DNA from: Pantanalinema rosaneae
GTDB lineage: Bacteria > Cyanobacteriota > Cyanobacteriia > Leptolyngbyales > Leptolyngbyaceae
Reading direction: 5' to 3'
Length of the DNA: 64,000 nucleotides
Assembly: GCF_050753385.1 (NCBI RefSeq)
Contig: NZ_JBLZFZ010000031.1
Coordinates: 1 to 64,000 of the forward strand
In this document: piece after piece, positions 1 through 8,700 of the stretch
Position numbering within the stretch: the stretch's first letter is position 1
Layout of the letters: each line of letters starts with the position of its first letter
The notes under the pieces: model-generated
Seen by the model: only the letters and a program-made list of their open reading frames with translations
What the model was told of the DNA's origin: nothing
Databases searched by the model: none
Translations under genes and position numbers: made by a program

Positions 1-116
1 GTCGTAATACTATCTTTTTCTGAAAAATCCACTAGTAAAAACTTTGGTTCAGATTGGTGTAGTAGCTTACGAATGTAATAACTGGTCGTTGGTGAGAGTT
101 TGAGATCAAAGGGCAT
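1..116 (-). CDS. possible partial ORF at window edge
   Basis: From an ATG at 116 the minus strand stays open to the window edge for 38 codons. The product would begin MPFDLKLSPTTSYYIRKLL and contain a hydrophobic stretch FLLVDF. The same frame is open for about 16 more codons upstream, back to a TGA, and that extension also reads like protein, so the true start may lie elsewhere or the 5' end may be decayed. I see no Shine-Dalgarno sequence before the ATG and do not recognise a family. It points the same way as the next gene upstream (216-620). Chance is a serious alternative at this length. Confidence 0.25.
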   Translation of the reverse strand, partial: MPFDLKLSPTTSYYIRKLLHQSEPKFLLVDFSEKDSIT

Positions 117-215
117 AACGACGATCGAGGGTAGATGAACAAAAGCAAATAGAACAGATACTCAATACACAACTTATTCGCATCGGTGTAGCCAGTTAGG
201 ATAGCGTTTGTCCCT

Positions 216-620
216 TTACGCTTCCTCCAGATATTTCGCTGCTACTAATTCCTGTGCGATCGCATCCGGAGCATTACTCTCTGAAATCGGTGAGCTGAGC
301 GATCGTAAATTTAGCCATACGGAATAATGAGTTTTCGATACCGTGATACAAACTCCTATCCTCCGTTCCGTATGTTCGCAAGCCATGGCATACGCTTTCA
401 AACGTTCCGCCAGTGGATAACTCTGAAAGTAAGTATATAAATCGTTGTTATAATACATCCCGCGTTGAATTGTCTGATGCCAATACTTAAACTGATTGAC
501 TAACCCTTCACTGATGACAGAAGGTAAGGTTGAATCAGTCTGATCTTCCGGCAAACATGAGGGTGTTTGGGATTGAGGTTGCATCAGTAGCATGGGGCAA
601 CAATTGATGAATGGGGGCAC
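216..620 (-). CDS. hypothetical protein
   Basis: A 134-residue soluble protein with no recognised domain. The first 40 residues are Pro/Ser/Gln-rich and look disordered; internal Met residues at 10 and 13 are alternative starts. The remainder has a mixed helical composition with aromatic clusters (FKYWHQ, YYNNDLYTYF) and ends in an Ala/Glu-rich helix. There is no signal peptide or membrane segment. It lies alone upstream of the two-component cluster on the same strand, separated by about 200 bp of noncoding DNA. Whether it belongs to that cluster cannot be told. The composition supports a real gene, but the function is unknown. Confidence 0.5.
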   Translation of the reverse strand: MPPFINCCPMLLMQPQSQTPSCLPEDQTDSTLPSVISEGLVNQFKYWHQTIQRGMYYNNDLYTYFQSYPLAERLKAYAMACEHTERRIGVCITVSKTHYSVWLNLRSLSSPISESNAPDAIAQELVAAKYLEEA

Positions 621-779
621 ACCTGATTGGCAGACTCACTGGGAAGTTCGACCAACTAGGTAAGATGTTAGGTGTTAAATGTGACATTTGTGTGGAGGGC
701 TAATGCTACCAGCCTTACGCTGCGCTTAGCCTTCTTCTACCCAGTTCATCAACGATTTAGACTTGCCACAGGATCAGCC

Positions 780-811
780 TGATGCGATCGATTTCGGGTC
801 GATCGCAATCA
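780..811 (-). terminator. hairpin downstream of the receiver gene
   Basis: Arms TGATGCGATCGA (780-791) and TCGATCGCAATCA (799-811) pair with one bulged base around a 7-nt loop. It starts 24 bp past the stop codon of the receiver gene (835-1218, minus strand), so it could end that transcript. There is no U-tract, and the arms contain HIP1-type GCGATCG, so part of the symmetry may simply be that abundant palindrome. Confidence 0.35.
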
Positions 812-834
812 GAGTATTAACGCATTGCCTGACG

Positions 835-1218
835 CTATTCCGGTTGCCAATCAAGCACTTCTGCAATCTGATTACCCAACACGCCCGGATCAAAGGGCTT
901 AATCAACACTGCCTTTGCACCTAAGGTCGCATATTGTTGCTGCGTCGCAATATTGCCGGTTGCCGTCAGCATAATTACTGGAATCAATTGAGTCGCTGGA
1001 TTATCCTTCAACGTTTTCAGGGTGGTCATCCCATCCACTTCAGGCATGACCACATCTAAAAGAATGGCATCCGGTTGCTTGGCTTCCGCCAGTTCTACTC
1101 CTTCGTCCCCCGAAGCCGCCGTTAGCACATCCCACCGCTTGGTAATTTGCAAACTCATTTTGGCAATTTCGCGAATATCTGCCTCGTCATCAATAACCAG
1201 AATTCGTTTCGCACTCAT
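835..1218 (-). CDS. single-domain response regulator (CheY-like)
   Basis: A stand-alone receiver of 127 residues. The start is taken at the ATG at 1218 (MSAKRILVIDDEAD), where the receiver fold begins; an upstream ATG at 1308 would add 30 low-complexity residues encoded over a G-run and is unlikely. Key residues are complete: acidic pair D10-D11, phospho-acceptor D55 in the ILLDVVMPE segment, Thr in the IMLTATG strand, and Lys in the IKPF turn. With no output domain it probably shuttles phosphate or binds a partner protein. It is the last gene of a minus-strand cluster with three histidine kinases and a diguanylate cyclase upstream, and is a plausible terminal acceptor or relay for them. Confidence 0.88.
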   Translation of the reverse strand: MSAKRILVIDDEADIREIAKMSLQITKRWDVLTAASGDEGVELAEAKQPDAILLDVVMPEVDGMTTLKTLKDNPATQLIPVIMLTATGNIATQQQYATLGAKAVLIKPFDPGVLGNQIAEVLDWQPE

Positions 1219-1450
1219 AATTACCCATTGATATGAATCAGACTCGTGCAACCAGGAGGTGGGGGGGGTTGATAGAACTCTATCCTCTGCTAGCGGCGAC
1301 CAGGGCAATGAGAGTTCAAAGTTGAACGGGGCAATTCTCCTACCAATCCAGCCGTAACCGATTTGAGAAACAGATCTCTAATTTTATTTTTTAACCCAGA
1401 TATTATACAAACGATCGCCGCCTGAAACCCAGGCAGAGACAAGAAACTTA

Positions 1451-3829
1451 TCACGCCAACAAAATTCGGTTTCGTCCAGCCGCTTTCGCTCGATACATGG
1501 CAGCATCTGCCGATCGGTATAGACTATTCAAATCTAGCCCATCCTCGGGGGCTTCTGCCACACCAGCACTGAAGGTTAACTGAAGCGATTGGATTAAATC
1601 CGGTGAAAAACTTTCCTGGCGGACGATTTGTAATACCTGATTCAGACGTTCTAGTGCCTGTACCTTTTTCATGCCATACATGCCGACTAGAAACTCTTCG
1701 CCCCCCCAGCGGGCCACTACATCTTCTCCCCGGAACTTCCGTTGCAAAATGCTGGCTAACTGCTTCAGCACCACATCCCCCACATCATGCCCATATTGGT
1801 CATTCACCTGCTTAAAGTGATCCAGATCAATGACGGCTAAACACATTGATTGATGGTAACGCTGAACGAGATTGAGATAACGATTCAGTTCTCTGGTCGA
1901 TCGATGTCGGTTAGCGACCCCGGTAAGCGGATCGGTTTCTGCCAAACTGCGGAGCAGGCGATTGCGCTCCAGGCGATTAAAGATCCGGGTAACAACCTCC
2001 GGTTCCGTAAAGGGCTTGGCGACATAATCATCTGCCCCCGCCGTATACAGATTGAGAATGGTTTGGGTATCTCGACGAGCGCTAAGAAATAAGATTGGCA
2101 AACCACCCCACGCCGTATCGTTACGGATGACCCGACAGAGTTCAACTCCATTAATGTAGGGCATATCAACATCGAGAATCAGCAAATCGGGGGATTCCGT
2201 TTCTAGCAGGTTCCACACCTGGCGTGGATCGCTGAGGGTCAGGGGACGAATGCCCCACCGAGGCAAAAATTGCTGTAATAAATCCAGAATGGTCTGGTCA
2301 TCATCCACCGCAAGAACCTTAATTTCGGGCGATTGCCGTTGCTTCAGGGTGTCATGCACCGCATCCAGTACCTGCGGTAACGGAGTTGATTTGGAGATAA
2401 AGCGATGACTGCCCCGCCGCGCCACTGCCAAGCGATCGGCAAACTCATCCCGCACCGTAAACACTAACACGGGCAGGCTGGGATATTGACTTGCCAATTC
2501 ATCTAACAGCACTAACCCACTATCGAGGGGATCGGGAAACTTCAAATCTAATAAAACGACGCTGGGTAAGCGTTGAGCCACCTTAATTCTTGCCTCATCC
2601 ACATCCACGGCAACTTCCACCTGAAGTCCCTGTTTCGTGCCTTCCATTTGCAGTTGTTGGGTGAGGGATAGATCATCATCGACGACTAACAGGATGGGAA
2701 TGTCCTGTGACGGCTGGCTGATAACTCGCATTTCTGCCCGCGATCGCAAAGGTTCCGGCTGCACTGGGGATGACACGGGTTCATCCCAAAACGAGGATTG
2801 TGGAGGTTTTTCTAACTCTCGATGTAATGCCATTACCAGCGTTTCCAGTTCGGGAGCAGGTTGCTGACCCGTAAAAGACTGGAACCAATATTCGACTTGC
2901 CGACCTAATTCTGACCCGGTGGGAAACCCAAACATGCCCAAGGAACCTGCCAGTTTGTGAGCCACTCCTTCAGCCATTTGTCGTAGCTCATCCGTCAATT
3001 GCCCCTGTTGTAGTGCCACTAAGGCTTGATTCAGAATTGCCAGCCGCTCCAGCATCGACGGTTTGAACTGCTCCCAGGTGGCGATCGCTGCCAATCGAGC
3101 TTGTTCCGCCGTAGACTCCTGGGGTGCTTCGGGCACAGTCACCTCTGGAGCCAGTTCGCTCGGGGGTTTCAGACGATAACCCATGCCATACACCGTATCA
3201 ATCATTTCCTCTGCCCCGGCCGCCCTCAATTTCCGCCGTAACCGTTTAATATGGGTTCTAACGGTTTCTTCCCCCGGAGCGTCATCAAATCCCCATAAAT
3301 GCTCCAGAATAATGCTGCTACTAAAGACCCGTTGCGGGCTCCGCAAAAATAGCTCTAGCAAGCCATATTCCTTCGGAGATAGCGGCAGAACCTGTCCTTG
3401 ATAGGTGACTTCGCAGGTAACTGGATCTAAGCGCAGATTCCCCCATTCCAGCACTGGAGTACCCGCCGTCTGCTGCCGCCGTAATAACGCTCGGATGCGA
3501 GCACAGAGTTCCTCGATCGTGCAGGGTTTGACAACATAATCATCGGCTCCCGCATCCAGGCCAACCACTTTATCGGAACTCTGCCCCTTTGCTGTGAGTA
3601 ACAGAATGGGTTTGTGATACTGGTGTTGCCGTAGTCGCTGGCACAGCCGAATGCCATCCAGCCGGGGGAGGTTGATATCTAGCACAATCAAATCATAGGC
3701 AGCGGCTTGGGCATAATCCCATCCGACTTCGCCATCGGTTGCCACATCTACGGCATAACGTTGAGCGATTAACTGATTCGCCAAAGTTTGCGTTAGTATC
3801 TCGTCGTCATCGACCAATAAGATCCTCAT
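1451..3829 (-). CDS. REC-wHTH-Hpt-REC-REC-GGDEF response regulator, putative diguanylate cyclase
   Basis: A 792-residue cytosolic regulator. Order of domains: receiver (1-120, phospho-Asp D51), OmpR-type winged helix (125-223, ending in the usual VYGMGYRL), Hpt (about 245-345, phospho-His H291 in AHKLAGSLGMFG), receiver 2 (378-497, D428), receiver 3 (503-620, D553) and GGDEF (630-792). The cyclase signature is GGEEF at 709-713, and an inhibitory RxxD site (RGED, 700-703) lies five residues upstream, so product inhibition by c-di-GMP is expected. The protein can in principle accept phosphate at three Asp and one His, bind DNA and make c-di-GMP. It lies 78 bp downstream of a membrane histidine kinase. 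All catalytic residues look intact. Confidence 0.93.
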   Translation of the reverse strand: MRILLVDDDEILTQTLANQLIAQRYAVDVATDGEVGWDYAQAAAYDLIVLDINLPRLDGIRLCQRLRQHQYHKPILLLTAKGQSSDKVVGLDAGADDYVVKPCTIEELCARIRALLRRQQTAGTPVLEWGNLRLDPVTCEVTYQGQVLPLSPKEYGLLELFLRSPQRVFSSSIILEHLWGFDDAPGEETVRTHIKRLRRKLRAAGAEEMIDTVYGMGYRLKPPSELAPEVTVPEAPQESTAEQARLAAIATWEQFKPSMLERLAILNQALVALQQGQLTDELRQMAEGVAHKLAGSLGMFGFPTGSELGRQVEYWFQSFTGQQPAPELETLVMALHRELEKPPQSSFWDEPVSSPVQPEPLRSRAEMRVISQPSQDIPILLVVDDDLSLTQQLQMEGTKQGLQVEVAVDVDEARIKVAQRLPSVVLLDLKFPDPLDSGLVLLDELASQYPSLPVLVFTVRDEFADRLAVARRGSHRFISKSTPLPQVLDAVHDTLKQRQSPEIKVLAVDDDQTILDLLQQFLPRWGIRPLTLSDPRQVWNLLETESPDLLILDVDMPYINGVELCRVIRNDTAWGGLPILFLSARRDTQTILNLYTAGADDYVAKPFTEPEVVTRIFNRLERNRLLRSLAETDPLTGVANRHRSTRELNRYLNLVQRYHQSMCLAVIDLDHFKQVNDQYGHDVGDVVLKQLASILQRKFRGEDVVARWGGEEFLVGMYGMKKVQALERLNQVLQIVRQESFSPDLIQSLQLTFSAGVAEAPEDGLDLNSLYRSADAAMYRAKAAGRNRILLA

Positions 3830-3907
3830 AGCAATTCAGATTCCCGCTCTTAGTATCCTCTACTTCCATGATGCCTTGAGCGGTCAAATTATTTTACAGG
3901 TGACTGA

Positions 3908-5596
3908 TTACAACCTTACCAAAGATTGTGAAATTGGAATTTCGATGCTGAATTCAGTGCCCCGATCGATCTGAGAATTGCAATTAAGCTGACCACCATG
4001 TTTTTCGACTACAATCTGGTAGCTGATCGAGAGTCCTAGACCAGTACCTTTACCCACAGGCTTAGTCGTGAAAAAGGGATCGAATAGTTTAGAACGGTAG
4101 TGTTCCGGGATGCCAGAACCATTATCGGCAATGCGGATTGCTACTCGGTGTGGAGAGACAATTTCAGTCCGAATCCGAATTGTTGGTTGCCGATCGCTCC
4201 ACTGTGGTTGCTGGATCGCTTCCTCCAGGGCATCGATCGCATTAGTCAGTAAATTCATCAATACCTGATTGAGTTGACCGGGATAACATTCAACATGCGG
4301 TAATGTGCCATACTCCTTGACAATAGCAATTTCTGGATGGTCAGAGTTTGCTTTCAAGCGATTATGCAAAATCATTAAGGTGCTATCAATCCCATCATGA
4401 AGATTGACTAGTTTAAATTCAGCTTCATCCAGACGGGAAAAATTACGCAACGATCTGACAATTTCTCGAATTCGATCGGTTCCAACCTGCATGGAATTCA
4501 ATAATTTTGGTAAGTCAGCTTGCAGAAAATCTAAATCTAAAGCATCAATTTTAGCTTGAATTTGCGGTGAGGCATAGGGAAACTGTTGGTGATAAAGCTG
4601 CACTAATTCCAGTAATCCCTGGGAGTATTCACCCACATAACGGACATTTCCATGAATAAAATTAATCGGGTTATTAATTTCATGGGCAACCCCAGCCACC
4701 AACACCCCCAACGCCGACATTTTTTCAGATTCTACCAAGCGCAACTGCATTTGTTTTAACTCAGTAAACGATCGTTCGAGTTGAAAGGTTTGTTCACGTA
4801 AACATAGCTCTGCCTGTTGTAGTTTGTCGATCGAAGCTTCCTTTTCTTTGACACTGGTTTGTACTTGATGGGCAAGTTGATGTCCATATAATGCGATACT
4901 CACCACAATCACCAGAATCGATGCCGCAATCCCATATTCATATTGTTTTAAAGCATTTGTTTCCTGTTTCTGTTGGTCAAAGACCTGCTGCTGAATCTCC
5001 GCCACATCCTGTCGTAATTTCGCTAACATTTGATGAACCTGGTAATACTTCCGATCCATCGTTGCCATGCGTTTACCCGCCGCTTCTGGCTGTTGACGTT
5101 GGAAATAAGTAAAAATCAGGTTTGCTTCACTCACCATAGCTGCCATCGCCCGATCGATCGCGGCTAAATCCTGCAATAACGGTGCAGCCTGCCCTGGATC
5201 GACATGGGCTTCTAACTCGTGGCGCAGTCGCTCAATGTGTTGCTTAAATTGTAATAAGGCAGCATTTAATCGTTGGGATTCTCTAGCCACATTTTGGGAA
5301 TCAAATACATCATTGCCGGGAGCATTCACATCGGCTGCCAGTTGTCCTAATTCAGCATACCGATGCAGGCGAGTTGCCCAGGATTGGTTAATGTCAACGG
5401 ATTGGGTATAAATATGCGTAATTTGGTGATTGAGATACAAACTCGCTGAAATCGCCAACACATCAAATGCCGCCAGCACATAGTAGATGTAGTGCCATTT
5501 CGGTTTGCGCGATCGCTCAACGGGGGCTGCCGACGATCGCTGTAACCAGTCTTTCCATAGAAGTTTATGCTGTGAACTCACCTGAGCTTGTGCCAT
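3908..5596 (-). CDS. membrane sensor histidine kinase
   Basis: A 562-residue kinase. The ATG at 5596 is chosen because AAGGAG and a second AGGAG lie just upstream; an in-frame ATG at 5653 would add 19 residues. TM1 (about 38-56) and TM2 (about 222-241) bracket a helical, Gln/Ala-rich extracytoplasmic region that resembles a four-helix sensor. A coiled coil follows, with no clear HAMP. The H-box is GVAHEINNPINF with phospho-His H305. N-box (LTNAIDALEEA), G1 (IADNGSGIP), F-box (LFDPFFTTK) and G2 (GTGLGLSIS) are complete. No receiver is attached. It sits between the multi-PAS hybrids and the GGDEF regulator on the same strand, so the latter is its likely partner. Confidence 0.92.
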   Translation of the reverse strand: MAQAQVSSQHKLLWKDWLQRSSAAPVERSRKPKWHYIYYVLAAFDVLAISASLYLNHQITHIYTQSVDINQSWATRLHRYAELGQLAADVNAPGNDVFDSQNVARESQRLNAALLQFKQHIERLRHELEAHVDPGQAAPLLQDLAAIDRAMAAMVSEANLIFTYFQRQQPEAAGKRMATMDRKYYQVHQMLAKLRQDVAEIQQQVFDQQKQETNALKQYEYGIAASILVIVVSIALYGHQLAHQVQTSVKEKEASIDKLQQAELCLREQTFQLERSFTELKQMQLRLVESEKMSALGVLVAGVAHEINNPINFIHGNVRYVGEYSQGLLELVQLYHQQFPYASPQIQAKIDALDLDFLQADLPKLLNSMQVGTDRIREIVRSLRNFSRLDEAEFKLVNLHDGIDSTLMILHNRLKANSDHPEIAIVKEYGTLPHVECYPGQLNQVLMNLLTNAIDALEEAIQQPQWSDRQPTIRIRTEIVSPHRVAIRIADNGSGIPEHYRSKLFDPFFTTKPVGKGTGLGLSISYQIVVEKHGGQLNCNSQIDRGTEFSIEIPISQSLVRL

Positions 5597-5717
5597 CTCC
5601 TGGCTCCTTATCTGGACTGCTACTGAAACAGCCGTAGTAGTTCCGCCCAACATCGGGATAGAACGACTCGCTCATAGTTTAGTCAACAAACATGACAATT
5701 TTGTGGCAGTCAGACTT

Positions 5718-8700
5718 CTACAGCGACGAAGAGGGCGATCGCGGTTCGGTTAGTTGCACGATCACCTCAAATTTATAGTCATGCACTAACCCCGTTAAGC
5801 CCTCAACTAGCCTGGAGTGCTCTGCTGGAATTTGCTGAATCAGTGGATACACTTCCTCTTCATCACAATTTAATGCGGCTCGATACAAGGCTGTGATCCA
5901 TTCAGTCGTCATTACCTGAAGCGCTGTTGCATCAAGCGGTAAATATGACTCAGTTGAGGAACTCAGCAAGCCCCCCGGAAGTTTGGGGCATTCTAGACTG
6001 GCAGCATCCATATCCGCATAGAGATACTCCAATCCTAAATGAGTCGCCATTTTGCTAAAGATCTCCGTATCTTGCAACGGTTTACTCATAAAGTCGTCAC
6101 ACCCGATCGCCAGGGCTCTGTCGCGATCGACGGTCGAAGCTTGAGCCGTCAGTGCAATAATTACCGTTTTTGGTGCAGTATCCGGTTGCAGCCGTTCAGT
6201 TGCCCGCATCGCCTGAATTGTTGCATAGCCATCCATTCCCGGCATCCGTAGATCCATCCAGATCAACTGCGGTTGCCATTGCTGCCAGATCGCGATCGCG
6301 GTTTCTCCATCGGTGGCCGCTTGAACTTCTAACCCGATCGCGGTTAATAGCTTTACTAACATCTGACGGTTTGTTGCTTGATCATCAACCACCAAAATTC
6401 GGTAAGCCGGTTGCTCTGGTGCTAACCCAATCACCTGCCGTTGCTCCAACTGTGCCGGAGTCTCTATTACCGTCGCTACCCGTACCGGAATCGAAAACCG
6501 AAACGTACTCCCTTGATTGATCTGACTACATACTGTAATCTCCCCACCCATTAACCGCACCAGCCTTTGGCTAATCGTTAACCCTAGTCCTGTCCCTTCT
6601 AAGGAAACCCGACCCGCTTGCGCCTGTGTAAACGCATCAAAGATGGTCGTTAGTTCCTCCACTGCAATCCCAACTCCGGTATCGATCACCTCGAACAGGA
6701 GCGTGATCTGCGGTGAGGAAGCAAAAGCGTTGCTTCTATCTCCCCCATCCTGAACATCCCGATCGCCACTGACTCGTAACGTCACATCCCCCGACTGAGT
6801 AAACTTAATTGCATTATTCAGGAGGTTGATTAAGATTTGCCGGAGTTTATTAGCATCAACCACGATCGCCGCCGGAAGATTGGGTGATAGTTCCAGATGG
6901 AATTGTAACCTTTTCGCCTTTGCCCGTTCCCGAAACATAGCTCGTAGAGTGCGTAACAAATCCACTAGATCAACGGTTTTCTCATCCAGATTGATTTGTC
7001 CGGATTCGATTTTGGATAAATCTAAAATGTCGTTAATCAAATTCAGCAGATGTTCACCACTGCGCTGCATAATCCGCAAGTTTTCCCGGTGTTCTGCCCG
7101 GAGGGAGGCATCTCGCTGCATCAGTTGGGCAAAACCAAGAACGACATTCAAGGGAGTCCGCAGCTCGTGGCTCATATTTGCCAAAAACAAACTCTTGGCA
7201 TAGTTAGCCGCTTCCGCCGCTTCTTTTGCCTGCTGGAGTTCAATTTCGGCATATTTACGATCGCTGATATCCCGAATCATTAACAACACTTCGTCATCCG
7301 CACAGGGAATCACCCGCGCTTCCTCATAGTGGATAGTGTGATCAATCTCTAATTGATATTCATAAATTTGCAGGGTCTGAGTTTGTAAGGCTTGCTGCAC
7401 ATACCACAGGCGTTCCTCCGCCCGTTCTAGCGGCAAGTTATCATAAATGCTGCTGCCAGGTACCATTTGGCTGGGATGCAACAGCGTGATGTTGCCAGTA
7501 TTTTGCACATCGACATAGGTGCCATCCCGGTGTATCCGAATCAGCAAATCTGGAATGGCGTGAATTAAAGCGCGGTTGGTGGCTTCACTTTGGCGGAGCG
7601 CTTCTTCAGCTCGCCTGCGATCGCTGATATCGGTGATTTGAATAATCAGATACAGTGGTCGTTGTTGTGGATCACGGAGTAAACCCACACTGACCAGCCC
7701 CCACAGGCTGCGGTGGTTTTGGGTGATAAAGCGCTGTTCTACCCGATAGCCAGTCACTTCTCCGGCAAACAGTTGTTTTGCAAACTCCAAGCCCACTCGA
7801 TGATCATCGGGATGCACAATATCTTGCAACCGCAGGGATAGCAGTTCTGATTCGGAGTAGCCCAACAATTCACAGAGTGCAGCATTGACCTCCTGTAAGC
7901 CTCCCGCCGGAGAGACTAAACACATGCCACTCGATAGGGTATCAAATGCGCCCTTGAATTTACGTTCACTCTGGCGTAATGCTGCTTCGATCTGTTTCAG
8001 CGAGGTGATATCCCGAATACTGACGACGATTCCAGACACCATCCCCTCCGTATTCAGTTGGGGAGCATAGGTAATGTCAATAAACCGCCGACCAATCTTG
8101 GGGTAGGGGAACCACATCTGGTAGTTGACCACCTCACCTGTTAAACACAGCGCCATCCGTTCCTGGATGGGAGTATCAAAGAACAATCGTCCCATGATCT
8201 CTGGCACCGAACGACCAATCAGGGCTTCTGGAGCCCGACTTTGGATGGCAGCATACGCCGGATTAACGAGTTGATAGGTGTAGTTGCGATCGAGTAAACA
8301 AATGGCATCCGTGGTCGCTGCTACTACCTGTTGATACTGTTCCAGAGATTCTTCATAGTGTTTGCGATCGGTCAAATCAACCGTAATTCCACAAACGGCA
8401 TAGGGTTCCCCCGTCGTATCAAACAAGGGAAATTTAGTTACCAACAGGTAACGCGTTCCTTGAGCAAAGGGAACGGATTCCTCAAAGGTGATAGTACGTT
8501 TTTCGGTCAATGCCGCCTGGTCACTGAGATGGCATTCGGCAGCGAAATCAGCCGGTAGTAGCTCGTAGTCTGTCATGCCTAACAGTTGGGTACGACTGAA
8601 GTTGGTCATTTGCTCGTAAGCAGAATTCACTCGTATATATCGACCCTGTAAATCTTTAATAAAAATTGCTAGGGGGGCAGAATCCAAAATCGCTTGTAAC

